64,000 bases of DNA from CAZQBY01 sp964592405 [NCBI: uncultured archaeon]. GTDB lineage: Archaea > Altiarchaeota > Altiarchaeia > JAFGQM01. The notes under the pieces are model-generated. The model made no database searches. It was not told the origin of the DNA and worked only from the letters and a program-made list of their open reading frames with translations. Positions within the stretch are counted from its first letter, which is position 1; each line of letters opens with the position of its first letter. This document shows, one piece after another, positions 50,109 through 58,703 of the stretch. The stretch lies in assembly GCA_964592405.1 (NCBI GenBank), contig CAZQBY010000002.1, positions 61,056-125,055 of the forward strand, read 5' to 3'. Both the position numbers and the translations under genes were made by a program.

Positions 50109-51467
50109 TTATTCTTTTCTGGCACCCACTAGCTTGGTGCAGATGTCTTTGTCATCGACACAATAATATTTCAGTTCAAGATAATCGCCAAATTCCTCTT
50201 TAAGCTTGTCTAGGAGGTGTCTCTGGTCCTCACAGGCCTGAGAGCCCGGCCTGTGGAATACCTGCAATAGGACAGTGTCATTATCTGGTTTGCAAGATTC
50301 CTGCCCGGTCTCATACATCGAGAATATGTACTCCGTGGGCAACTGCACTTCTATATCCCCTGTTGCGTTGCTGAATACCCCCAAGGGTTCGCACAGTTGC
50401 CTTGGATTGCCATTATTATACATACAGGTAAGGGTCTTAAGAACATTTTCTTCCAAACCCTGCGGAACTTCGCCGGCCTGTTCGGCACTGGCAAGAGTCC
50501 TTGCCAAGGCAAATTTGCAGTTCCATACAAGGCGTGGAACAGATTCGATATTGTAAGCCTTAATCAGAACAGGGTTATATTCATCAAAGGTCACAGAGCT
50601 TTTATCCCTTAACTCATAGCTGTAGCGCAGTTTCCCGGGAGCGATCCTGTCCACATAGACAAAAACCCCCTTTCTGACATCCTCCTCCGGGATGTCCAGC
50701 TCATTGGTTACTATACCCTTCCTGAATCCATGTCTGTAGTAATAGCCATTCAGAGTAGTCTTCACAAAGCCGTCTCCTATCTCCAGCCTGTAGGGATAAG
50801 AGGTTCCGCTACAATTGATTGTTTTAGGTATTGTCATTATATGTCGCTGAATGGCAGTGCCATTTACCCACCGGCCGATAAGGTTTGGTATAATTGCCTT
50901 CTCGTTAAATATCTTGGCACAGGACTGGAAGGTGTTTGGAGTACGCTGCGACCGCATGAACTCATCCGGCCTGAGCATGGCACCGTTGAGGCCTATAAAT
51001 TGGAGCTCTAGATTTTCATCCAGAATGACATCAAATGTCCTGTATTCATCGGACCCCTCAATGGGAAATCTCACAATCGTTGACTTTGAATTGTTGCCAG
51101 AAATGATTTCGCCCTGATTGCGGAGTATTACAAAGTGGTTTGTCTCTTCCGCCAGGTCCATAGCATCACTCGCGGAGACTGTGGCTCTTGCTAGTATATG
51201 GGCCTTTCCAGAAGTATTTTCCTGTGGTGTTGTAAGAACCAGAATGCCTGCAGTGATTACTGCAAGACCCAATATCACTACAGCATAGTAGAAGAGAATA
51301 CTCCGCTTCCCTTCTGGTTTGCTTCCAGCTTTGGCTTCTGCCTTCTTTAGGTCCTTGGCTCCCGGTTTTGTCTCAGATTCTGTCTGCCTCTTTTCTGTTT
51401 GTTTCTGCTTCTTCTTTTTCCCTTTGTTTTCTTCTACTGCATTCCCTCTGGTTTCTTCTCTGTCCAT
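50109..51467 (-). CDS. Membrane protein with charged N-terminus and thioredoxin-like C-terminus
   Basis: The 452-aa frame begins MDREETRGNAVEE with a long Lys/Glu/Gln-rich cytoplasmic region, one membrane segment (SILFYYAVVILGLAVITAG), then an extracellular part with Asn-X-Thr/Ser sites and several Cys (FQSCAKIF, TINCSGTS, VWNCKFAL, TCMYNN, QLCEPLG). The last about 70 residues (NDTVLLQVFHRPGSQACEDQ, LELKYYCVDDKDICTKL) look like a thioredoxin fold lacking the CxxC. The ATG at 51467 is preferred; the frame is open to 51641 but that would prepend unlike sequence. TATTTATATA on the minus strand near 51525 precedes it. Confidence 0.6.
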   Translation of the reverse strand: MDREETRGNAVEENKGKKKKQKQTEKRQTESETKPGAKDLKKAEAKAGSKPEGKRSILFYYAVVILGLAVITAGILVLTTPQENTSGKAHILARATVSASDAMDLAEETNHFVILRNQGEIISGNNSKSTIVRFPIEGSDEYRTFDVILDENLELQFIGLNGAMLRPDEFMRSQRTPNTFQSCAKIFNEKAIIPNLIGRWVNGTAIQRHIMTIPKTINCSGTSYPYRLEIGDGFVKTTLNGYYYRHGFRKGIVTNELDIPEEDVRKGVFVYVDRIAPGKLRYSYELRDKSSVTFDEYNPVLIKAYNIESVPRLVWNCKFALARTLASAEQAGEVPQGLEENVLKTLTCMYNNGNPRQLCEPLGVFSNATGDIEVQLPTEYIFSMYETGQESCKPDNDTVLLQVFHRPGSQACEDQRHLLDKLKEEFGDYLELKYYCVDDKDICTKLVGARKE

Positions 51468-51665
51468 TTGCCTTTTTCTCCTTCCCCCTGCCCCAACTTT
51501 TGAAACCCCTAATCTTGAAAGTAGATATATAAATACCTTGAGTTCGAGGAGATTGCTGGTGAGGCGATTGTCTGTTCTGTTACTCTTCCAAATGCTGCCT
51601 GTCTTTATATGGTAACTGTGTGCCTCCCCCAGATTCAGCAAGCTTACGCATCTTGGAAAGTCTGG

Positions 51666-51815
51666 CTAAAGCGGCCTTGGCTCGGACAGCATTCCCATCG
51701 CTTTGTCAATATCCTTCTCAACCCTTGCTCTTGCCCCAGCCTTTTTTTCCTCAACCAACTGGTTTATCCGGGCCTTGTAATCCGCTATCCGTTTTATCTT
51801 CTCCAACTCATTCAT
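51666..51815 (-). CDS. Small charged helical protein, 49 aa
   Basis: This short frame has a first helix (NELEKIKRIADYKARINQLV) and a Lys/Ala/Arg-rich second half ending in AMGMLSEPRPL. A TATA-like CATATATTTTT on the minus strand (about 51843-51853) lies about 30 nt before the ATG. No family recognised. Evidence is the promoter spacing and clean helical composition only. Confidence 0.45.
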   Translation of the reverse strand: MNELEKIKRIADYKARINQLVEEKKAGARARVEKDIDKAMGMLSEPRPL

Positions 51816-51970
51816 TCGCAAATTTTGACAAGATAAGAACTAAAAATATATGGAATTTTTCTAATTTCTATGGTATGCTTCCAAGGTACGCCCGATTATC
51901 TGTTTGGCGTGACAGGTGGTGTAGCGGTATGGCGCTGTGGCATTCAAGGGCCGCCACATCGGTCATAGCA

Positions 51971-53362
51971 CTATTCAAGTTCTATTCTTAATAATTCAAT
52001 AACCCTTCTTGCATCCGCACGGCCGCGCATTTTTCGCATGACCTGACCCATCAGGAAGTTCATGGCCTCCTTCTTGCCGGACTTGTAGTCTCTGACAGGG
52101 CCAGGGTTCTCGGATATTATATCCAACACAGCCTTTTTGAGGGCCTGTTCATCCTTCACTACATCTAGTCCCTCATTCCTAACGATTTCCATAGGGGATT
52201 CGCCACTGTCTATTATGCGCTCTAGGAGTTTTTTGGCAATGGTATCTGTTACCTTCTTGCTGTCAACAAGCTCAAGAAGCTCTGACATTTCATCCACTGT
52301 GAGCTTGGTTTCCGAGAGTGCCACTTCACGATAGTTCAGCTGTGCTAATACCTCTTCCGCAATCCACGTCGCAGCAAGGTGCGGATCAACTCTCGAGGCC
52401 AGCTGTTCAAAGAAGAGGGCAAGCCCCTTTTCCTTTGTTAGAACCTTGGCATATTTGTCCGAAATTCCATACTTGCTCTTAAAGCGTGCACGCATCTCCT
52501 GAGGAGTCTCCGGTCGTCCGGCCCTGAGTCTGGACTCCAGGGTTTTCTCTATCTTCAGGGGCGGCAGATCCGGATCAGGAATATAACGATAATCCTCGGC
52601 TGATTCCTTGGTTCGCATAAGGTAGGTCTCACCCTTGTCATCATCCCAACCACGGGTCTCCTGCTGCACTCGACGCCCCTTGGACACAATTCCCTCTTGA
52701 CGTGCAATTTCATGCTCTATAGCGCGGTAGATGCTACGGATGGAATTGACATTTTTTATCTCAGCACGATTTCCTCCATTCAGTGAGACATTGACATCAG
52801 CACGGATGATACCAGCACCTCCAAGAATCAGATCGGAATACTCCAGCATCTTGACCAGCTCCTTCATGAATGCGCGCGCCTGCTCGGCCGATTTGATGTC
52901 GGGAGCTGTTACTATCTCAACAAGTGGAACGCCGCTGCGGTTGTAGTCCACCAGCCCCTTGACAGGGTTATACTGCCCTGGATCCTCTTCCAGATGAACC
53001 TCCCATATGCCAATGTCGCCAAAGCTACCATCCTCAAACACAAACTTTCCATCCTTTCCTATCGGCTCTGAGGTTATCTGGTAACCCTTTGGCAAATCGG
53101 GGTAATCGTAATGCTTTCTCTTCATGAATATCCTCCCCCGTGGGATTTTACAGTTCAGGAGATGGGCTATGGTTATCACGGCTTCCAGAGCGCGCATGTT
53201 CACCGGTCGCGGTTTTATTCCGGGCATGCCCGTGCAGACCTCGCAGACCAGACTGTTCGGCTCATTCGTGTCATGGTATGATGTGGGGCAATCACAGAAG
53301 AGCTTCTTCCCTGTCTTCAATGGAACGTGGATCTCCAGACCTATGTTGATATCAGTCATCAA
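51971..53362 (-). CDS. gatB: Glutamyl/aspartyl-tRNA amidotransferase subunit B
   Basis: This 463-aa protein is subunit B of GatCAB, which makes Asn-tRNA or Gln-tRNA from mischarged precursors. NIGLEIHVPLKTGKKLFCDC, LVCEVCTGMPGIKP, RKHYDYPDLPKGYQITS and GVPLVEIVTAPDIKS are typical, and the YqeY-like tail (SENPGPVRDYKSGKKEAMNF) is present. GatA and GatC are not nearby. It lies upstream of endoQ/ydjM genes on the same strand. Confidence 0.93.
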   Translation of the reverse strand: MMTDINIGLEIHVPLKTGKKLFCDCPTSYHDTNEPNSLVCEVCTGMPGIKPRPVNMRALEAVITIAHLLNCKIPRGRIFMKRKHYDYPDLPKGYQITSEPIGKDGKFVFEDGSFGDIGIWEVHLEEDPGQYNPVKGLVDYNRSGVPLVEIVTAPDIKSAEQARAFMKELVKMLEYSDLILGGAGIIRADVNVSLNGGNRAEIKNVNSIRSIYRAIEHEIARQEGIVSKGRRVQQETRGWDDDKGETYLMRTKESAEDYRYIPDPDLPPLKIEKTLESRLRAGRPETPQEMRARFKSKYGISDKYAKVLTKEKGLALFFEQLASRVDPHLAATWIAEEVLAQLNYREVALSETKLTVDEMSELLELVDSKKVTDTIAKKLLERIIDSGESPMEIVRNEGLDVVKDEQALKKAVLDIISENPGPVRDYKSGKKEAMNFLMGQVMRKMRGRADARRVIELLRIELE

Positions 53363-53413
53363 TATATTATTTGCTAGCCGTATTAAAGCGGGATACGGAA
53401 GGGGCAGGACGGA

Positions 53414-53827
53414 CTAAGATGGATATGTCATCCATAGATTGAACAGAAATACCAAGAGACTCACAGCCGCCGCCGTCCTGTTCACCATGCTGTTATGTGC
53501 ACTAAAAAGACGCAACCCATAGTGCTTCTTCCGCCATGGATATAATATTGGAACGCCTGACTTTGTGATAAAATCAAGGAGGACATGGGAAGATACTGCC
53601 AGAAACGCCACAAGTGCATAGACATGCTGGAAACCAGATGCAACAAACGCTACAATTGAGAATATCAGGGCTGTGAAGATTGAATGGCTGAACCAGTGGC
53701 GATGTCCAAAAGGTTTATCAATGTCCGGAACCAGAGAGAGAAGAGCAGCCAAAAGCAGTAGCATGGGATCCACAATAAGAAGTGATACCATCGCCAAGCT
53801 GAACAGCAGATGGGCATACCAGAACAT
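53414..53827 (-). CDS. YdjM/DUF457-type membrane hydrolase-like protein
   Basis: This 137-aa polytopic protein has HLLFSLAMVSLLIVDPMLLL, the motif LVPDIDKPFGHRHWFSHS and SSHVLLDFITKSGVPILYP, giving the His/Asp pattern of the YdjM family of inner-membrane putative metal-dependent hydrolases, with about four membrane segments. Substrate unknown, though homologues sit near DNA-repair and lipid genes in bacteria. It lies between gatB and endoQ on the same strand. Confidence 0.82.
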   Translation of the reverse strand: MFWYAHLLFSLAMVSLLIVDPMLLLLAALLSLVPDIDKPFGHRHWFSHSIFTALIFSIVAFVASGFQHVYALVAFLAVSSHVLLDFITKSGVPILYPWRKKHYGLRLFSAHNSMVNRTAAAVSLLVFLFNLWMTYPS

Positions 53828-53875
53828 AAGATAATAGAGGCTAACGGCTTAAAAGCATTTGATTGATGCCTCCAA

Positions 53876-55138
53876 TTAGATATTTTGAAAATCCCTCAAT
53901 GACTTTTGGGTGTTGTCATAGAAGTTCTCCCTAAGTGGCTTTTTGTAGAGAGGCCGGCCATACCTTCCACCGCCACCAGCATCATAGAGCATACTGCCGT
54001 TTCTGAAGGACTCTATAATACCACCTATCTTGGAGTCATAATCTTTTAGGTCTGCAATAGGCGTGTCTATGAGTATAGTAATCTCAGGTCCAAATTCATT
54101 TACCATGGTTTGCCACTCCGCCTGCACTTTCGGGCTGTGCAGGGTTTTCACCTCCCGTGCCATACTTATCACCTCCGCCAAGGGGACTATGTGAATATAC
54201 GGCGGTCTGTGTTCCGGGCGGACAGTCTTTCGTCCATGAGCGAGTTCTCCTATCCTCTCCCTGACGCCCTTCTTGATTACGCCTCCGCACTCAGGACATC
54301 TGCGTCCAAGACGGATGGCATCACTAATCCTGAATTTCAGAAAGCAACGCGTGCAAGCAGTTTCATGGTATTTTCCCTCCCGGGGGTTGAGACCCACATT
54401 TAGGATGAATCTCCGCCCGTTCTTCCGCTCTATGGCCTTTTTTATTTCCTTGAAGCTCAGATCTCTCACAAGCAGCCGGTTAAATTCTCTCCCGAGCCTG
54501 TGCGGCCACGGGCTGTGGGCATCGCTGTTGCTCATAAAGGTCATATCCCTCAGCTCCTCAATTCTGTCAGCCATGTCGCTGTCGGCACTCAGACCCAGCT
54601 CCAGGAATCTAACATATCTGAGATTATCGCCATAACACCCGCTCAGAGAGTCGTATGTTTTATAGACTGATGTCCAAGGTGTGAAAGCGTGGCACGGACC
54701 TATCATCGCATCACAGTCATTGGCCAAGTCCACAAGCTCCTCACCGCTCAGCCCGACCCTCGGACGGCCATCCCTGTCTATGTCTGGCGAGCTCCCCTTT
54801 ATATCATCCCTAAACCTGCGGGCACAGTCCAAATCAGGAAATAAGAGGAGGTGGTGCACACGATCCCTGCCCTCAACCTCTGCTGTTATGAGAAATCTTG
54901 TCTTTGAGTTGTTATAGGAATATATGCCATTACCATCATGCTCAAGATTCTTCTCAAGATGCTCCAGCCAGTGAGGGTTTGTGGCGTCGCCTGTTCCTAC
55001 AACATCCAGCCCCTTGCCTTCCCCACCCTCGGCTATGCGAGGAATGTTCATATCCCTAGATGTGCCACCGGAATACCTGGAATGTATGTGGAAATCCACA
55101 TTTATTTCTTGCATAGCGGAATCGTCCAAATTGTCCAT
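53876..55138 (-). CDS. endoQ: Endonuclease Q (deaminated-base repair nuclease)
   Basis: This 420-aa PHP-fold nuclease cleaves 5' of deoxyinosine, deoxyuridine and abasic sites. PHP metal motifs: VDFHIHSRYSGGTSRDM, VGTGDATNPHWLE, TAEVEGRDRVHHLLLF, GPCHAFTPWTSVYK and MTFMSNSDAHSPWPHR. A zinc finger follows (CTRCFLKF, CPECGG). The C-terminus QKSLRDFQNI fits a QxxLxxF PCNA-interacting motif; EndoQ is known to work with PCNA, and pcn is in this window. The ATG at 55138 is kept; an internal Met 8 residues later is possible. Confidence 0.87.
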   Translation of the reverse strand: MDNLDDSAMQEINVDFHIHSRYSGGTSRDMNIPRIAEGGEGKGLDVVGTGDATNPHWLEHLEKNLEHDGNGIYSYNNSKTRFLITAEVEGRDRVHHLLLFPDLDCARRFRDDIKGSSPDIDRDGRPRVGLSGEELVDLANDCDAMIGPCHAFTPWTSVYKTYDSLSGCYGDNLRYVRFLELGLSADSDMADRIEELRDMTFMSNSDAHSPWPHRLGREFNRLLVRDLSFKEIKKAIERKNGRRFILNVGLNPREGKYHETACTRCFLKFRISDAIRLGRRCPECGGVIKKGVRERIGELAHGRKTVRPEHRPPYIHIVPLAEVISMAREVKTLHSPKVQAEWQTMVNEFGPEITILIDTPIADLKDYDSKIGGIIESFRNGSMLYDAGGGGRYGRPLYKKPLRENFYDNTQKSLRDFQNI

Positions 55139-55178
55139 AACCTAGAGATATCAAAACAAAAAACCACAAGAAGTTGAA

Positions 55179-55973
55179 TCAGCGTATGTAACGCATGATG
55201 TCCTCATCCGAGGACTGCACCATTGCCATCTGAAGGGCCTTGGCCTGTTCATCCTGGAGTTTCTTGATTTTTTCCAGCTCCCTCTCTGTCCTTCTGGCGT
55301 GATCCTCAAGATCTTTCATATCCACTTTTAGTTTTAGTATCTTGGATAGTTTTTCCAGCAGGATTTTGGCCGCCTTGGCATCAACCACCTGTCCCACGGT
55401 TTCCCCCATCAGACATACCGCATCAATTCCCCTCAGCTTTCCCAATCCCAGCAGTAATCCGGATGCACCAAATATTCCTCCTCCCTCCCTGTCTCTAAAT
55501 ATCAGGCCGTGTTTTTCATGCGAAGCTATGAGCTTCTCATTATTGGTTGCAGCATACACCTTGGGAGATTTCACTATCTTCCCTGTCCCCAGCCCTCCCA
55601 ATGTGTATATTATCTTGGGTTTGAATTGCTCCAAGACATCAAGTATCTTGCCGGTGATCTCATATTGAGATTCGGGGCTCATGCCCTGATAGTCGCCTCC
55701 CAAAAGTATAAAATCCCGGCCGTTGCCATTGTCATCTTTCTCTGATAGATAATAAAAGTCGTTCTTCACAAGGCGCACTACGCCCCGGCTATCAGTTATG
55801 ACCTGTGGAGGGAAATAGGGCGAATAAAGCTCGCAGAACTTCTTGGCCTTGGTCTTGGCAATTAGATGATCAGCAGCTATCTTGCCAACCAGTCCTATGC
55901 CCGGAAGTCCCTCTATGACTATTGGTGACTTGAGTTTGGGTTTTGACAGAAATCGCACCTCAGTCTCTTTCAT
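55179..55973 (-). CDS. PAC2-family (proteasome assembly chaperone-like) protein
   Basis: This 264-aa protein has IVIEGLPGIGLVGKIAADHL at the start, FILLGGDYQGMSPESQYEI, IIYTLGGLGTGKIVKSPKVY and GASGLLLGLGKLRGIDAVCL, as in the PAC2/PbaA-B family linked to proteasome assembly and PAN. The C-terminal third is a coiled coil (LEDHARRTERELEKIKK). The tail ends RYIR, not the exact HbYX proteasome-docking form. It lies upstream of endoQ on the same strand. Confidence 0.83.
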   Translation of the reverse strand: MKETEVRFLSKPKLKSPIVIEGLPGIGLVGKIAADHLIAKTKAKKFCELYSPYFPPQVITDSRGVVRLVKNDFYYLSEKDDNGNGRDFILLGGDYQGMSPESQYEITGKILDVLEQFKPKIIYTLGGLGTGKIVKSPKVYAATNNEKLIASHEKHGLIFRDREGGGIFGASGLLLGLGKLRGIDAVCLMGETVGQVVDAKAAKILLEKLSKILKLKVDMKDLEDHARRTERELEKIKKLQDEQAKALQMAMVQSSDEDIMRYIR

Positions 55974-56036
55974 GATAATTAATTTGGGGATGGAGATTAA
56001 AAAACAATGGTCAACTTATAGTGAGGTCTCCCCAAA

Positions 56037-56084
56037 GCCCTCTTCCAGGCCCTCTTCCAGGCCCTCTTCCAGACCTCCTTCCAG
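56037..56084 (-). repeat. Four 12-bp repeats downstream of a surface-protein stop
   Basis: GCCCTCTTCCAG occurs three times in a row, then once diverged (ACCTCCTTCCAG). On the minus strand they follow the stop codons TGA TAG of the gene at 56091 in the same frame and would read as repeated Gly-Leu-Glu-Glu; a stop (TAA) then closes them. Confidence 0.55.
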
Positions 56085-56090
56085 ACCCTA

Positions 56091-57728
56091 TCATCTCTTC
56101 GTGATGTTATATTTGGTAGCCCGCAGGAGGTTGGATATCCGGCGGGGAGGCTCCCCGATTCTCCCGGCCCGGAACAGAATCGCCAATATTACGATTATCC
56201 CAATAGCAGCAATTATCCACAGCCAAAGCCCTCCACCAACAGCTTCGGGCTTCATGTCCGGTCTTTTGGAAGGTATCGTAGTTTCCATATTGGACGGCAA
56301 CTGTTCTGCTGGTGGAGCTTCTCTTAAGAAAATCCTCTTGACTATCGTATCGCCCTTTGGTGTAACATAAGTAAATATCCAGTAGCCGGATTGGTCAGGA
56401 ACTATTGTTGTATCTCCATCCTCCAGTCTCATCTTGAAAGAGCTTCCGTCTGGTTTTGTAATTATCAACTCACCATCGACAGCTATGCCACTGGAATCCA
56501 CCAAAGAAACGGTGAGTGTTCGCCCAACCTGAGGATTCTCCGTTCTCACAATAATTTCTATTTCGGCTTCTGGGGGAGTTGTTACATCCCCCCTTGGATA
56601 GCCCGGCCAGAGATATGCTGTCACGGCTTCAGAAACCTCCTCTTCCTTTTTTGGCTTCTTGCAGTCGCGCCGGCAGGTTCGCCATGTCTCGCCGCAGTTG
56701 CATATCTTGTCCCCACAGTGAGAGACCAGAACTGAGGCAGAAGACTGGGAAGTGGTGGTGCCGTATGGGCCAACAATAGTTGCATTTACCAAGTTGGTTA
56801 TGGAAGAGCACGAAGCAGTTGTGGTATAGCTCGTGGTATTGGATGCCCCGGGGGCAAGGAGGCTTATTGTGAAGTTTCTGCCGTTTGAATCGTTCAGGGT
56901 TACATTAACAGTTAACGAGCCTGTATTGTTGACAACTATAGTCCAGTTGAGGATGTCGCCGGGTTCCACTACCGAAGCATCCACTGATTTTGTAACTACG
57001 ACGCTCAGAGCTGTGTAGTTGACAGTCAGCCATGCAAGCGTGGTGTTGGCGCTGTTGCCTGCTGTGTCCTCACAGGCCGCCCAAACAGAGGAGTAATTGC
57101 CATTGGCTAAGTCCGCCAGACTCCATGTTATATCCATACCGGAAGTGGAATTGACATAGTCAGTACCGTTGAAGTGGAGTGTGCAGTTCATGGCCTCGGA
57201 AGCATGTACGCCTATCCGGGTGTAATTGACATGTATTGTGGAGTTTATATCAGACCAGTTCCAGTCCGGGGCCGGGGAAATTGTGTCCACCCTGAGCCAA
57301 TATGGATTAGAGTCTCCAGAGTTACCATACAGGTCTTCACAAGTGTAATAGATGGTGGAATAATTGCCGTTGCCCAGCCCTGTGATATACCAGGTTATCT
57401 TGGTCGCGTTGCTGGTATTGATATAGTCCGTGCCGTTGAGATGGAGTGTGCAGTTGCCGGTTTCACTCAGAGAGACATTGAAGATGTGGTGGTCTGTTGA
57501 TAGGGATGTATTTTTGGGGGAATTGACAGTAATGGAGGGGGGAACATCATCTGTTAGGACCAATGAGACACTGAAGGAGTCTGAAGCCGAATATGCCCCG
57601 GTTCCAGAATCTGCAAACAGAGTAGTAACACTGGCCAGAAGAAATGAAATCGCCAGCACTGCCATGAGGGAGTTTTGTTCCTTCAACTGGCCTCTTGTCT
57701 TTTGTTCATCCACCGGCTGTTTAATCAT
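56091..57728 (-). CDS. Secreted/anchored surface protein with repeated Ig-like modules
   Basis: This 545-aa protein has a signal region (LMAVLAISFLLASVTTLFADS), the shared SASDSFSVSLVL element, and two modules of the NCTLHLNGTDYIN... / NCTLHFNGTDYVN...TCEDLYGNSG type. A CARDB-like domain follows (PGDILNWTIVVNNTGSLTV), then a Cys-rich element CGDKICNCGETWRTC, a beta domain, and a C-terminal membrane segment (LWLWIIAAIGIIVILAILF). Many NXT/NXS sites suggest N-glycosylation. It is a likely cell-surface structural or binding protein; ligand unknown. Confidence 0.72.
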   Translation of the reverse strand: MIKQPVDEQKTRGQLKEQNSLMAVLAISFLLASVTTLFADSGTGAYSASDSFSVSLVLTDDVPPSITVNSPKNTSLSTDHHIFNVSLSETGNCTLHLNGTDYINTSNATKITWYITGLGNGNYSTIYYTCEDLYGNSGDSNPYWLRVDTISPAPDWNWSDINSTIHVNYTRIGVHASEAMNCTLHFNGTDYVNSTSGMDITWSLADLANGNYSSVWAACEDTAGNSANTTLAWLTVNYTALSVVVTKSVDASVVEPGDILNWTIVVNNTGSLTVNVTLNDSNGRNFTISLLAPGASNTTSYTTTASCSSITNLVNATIVGPYGTTTSQSSASVLVSHCGDKICNCGETWRTCRRDCKKPKKEEEVSEAVTAYLWPGYPRGDVTTPPEAEIEIIVRTENPQVGRTLTVSLVDSSGIAVDGELIITKPDGSSFKMRLEDGDTTIVPDQSGYWIFTYVTPKGDTIVKRIFLREAPPAEQLPSNMETTIPSKRPDMKPEAVGGGLWLWIIAAIGIIVILAILFRAGRIGEPPRRISNLLRATKYNITKR

Positions 57729-57790
57729 CTGGGTAGTCCATCCCTTTTTTATTTCCTTGCATATTTCCTCCTGCTTTTATCCATCTCTCT

Positions 57791-57849
57791 GTTTTTATTC
57801 ACCCTTTTATGTTTTTACTCATCTTTTATGTTTTTATTCGCCTTTTTTC
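57791..57849 (-). repeat. A-rich direct repeats in the leader of the 56091 gene
   Basis: Three imperfect copies of a 19-20-bp unit (GTTTTTATTC plus a pyrimidine tract on the plus strand, starting 57791, 57811 and 57830) lie 60-140 nt upstream of the gene at 56091-57728, each with a TATA-like AATAAAAAC on the minus strand. Confidence 0.5.
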
Positions 57850-57858
57850 CACTTCTGT

Positions 57859-58587
57859 TCATCTATGTCTGTGCATATTCCAGAACCTAATCGACAACAG
57901 CACTGTCACAGCAACTATGATTAATACTGCAATAACCACCAGCATGCTGCCATCTGCACCTGCACCGGCATTTGTCTGTTTCCTGATTTGTGGCAATTCC
58001 GTCTGAGGACATTCGCCACAGTCTTCTGGACAGGTCTTGCAGGTCTCATCGCCGTTGCATTCTTTATCACCACACTCCGGCGGCAGGTTGACCGTTCTGG
58101 GAAGCTGGCCACAGCGATCCGGCACTACGGTATCTGAATCCACAACCCTTATGACAAATCCCGAACCTATTTTTCCAACAAGATTAACCATACCCGATCC
58201 GGAGGGGGGAGCTACACCCTCAACCAAGAAGCTCACCCTATACTCCGCTCCTATCTCCTCACCGGCTGGGGGAGTTATATAGAAGATTATGGCTTCTGAG
58301 CTTCCTTTTGTGGTATTGTAAATCCCGTCTTCCCTCAGATCTACCTGCACGAAGTCCGGCAGAGATGATGGATTCAAGACCAATCTGGCCTGCCCATGCT
58401 CAATTGTTGGTGATGTAGAAAGCCATATCCTGTGGCAGGTTGTCCCGCCTCTCGGGGCCTTGACCACTTCATCCTCCATATAGTCCTGGATGACACCTAT
58501 ACTCCCAAAAGCATCGGAAGTTAGGACCATTACCAGTACCAAGACAAGTAGTGGAAGGATCCATGATCCAAGTATTTTCCGGCTCAT
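57859..58587 (-). CDS. Surface protein with Cys-rich element and C-terminal anchor
   Basis: This 242-aa protein has a signal peptide (ILPLLVLVLVMVLTSDAFG), a beta-rich domain (RLVLNPSSLPDFVQVDLRE, IFYITPPAGEEIGAEYRVSF), a Cys cluster ECGDKECNGDETCKTCPEDC just before the membrane, and a C-terminal segment (MLVVIAVLIIVAVTVLL). The Cys element is a common stalk in archaeal surface proteins and appears in degraded form in the gene at 56091. Function unknown; SD-like AGAGGAAC lies before the ATG. Confidence 0.7.
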   Translation of the reverse strand: MSRKILGSWILPLLVLVLVMVLTSDAFGSIGVIQDYMEDEVVKAPRGGTTCHRIWLSTSPTIEHGQARLVLNPSSLPDFVQVDLREDGIYNTTKGSSEAIIFYITPPAGEEIGAEYRVSFLVEGVAPPSGSGMVNLVGKIGSGFVIRVVDSDTVVPDRCGQLPRTVNLPPECGDKECNGDETCKTCPEDCGECPQTELPQIRKQTNAGAGADGSMLVVIAVLIIVAVTVLLSIRFWNMHRHR

Positions 58588-58703
58588 TTTGTTCCTCTTA
58601 TAGTTTGCATTTTATTTTTTATTTGATTTTGTGAGAGGTTTTTGTTTTGTGGAAGTGTTTGATTTTGTGAAAATGAAATGGGGCTTTTCGCCCCAAAAGT
58701 CAT

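Noticed and set aside
51906-51975. D-arm-like string GGTGGTGTAGCGGTAT suggesting a tRNA
   Set aside because: No acceptor stem, no T-arm with GTTCRA, and the D-stem does not close; only a GTGGC/GCCAC hairpin follows.
57740-57860. CRISPR-like repeats
   Set aside because: Three imperfect A/T-rich units of 19-20 bp with no spacers; no cas genes in the window.
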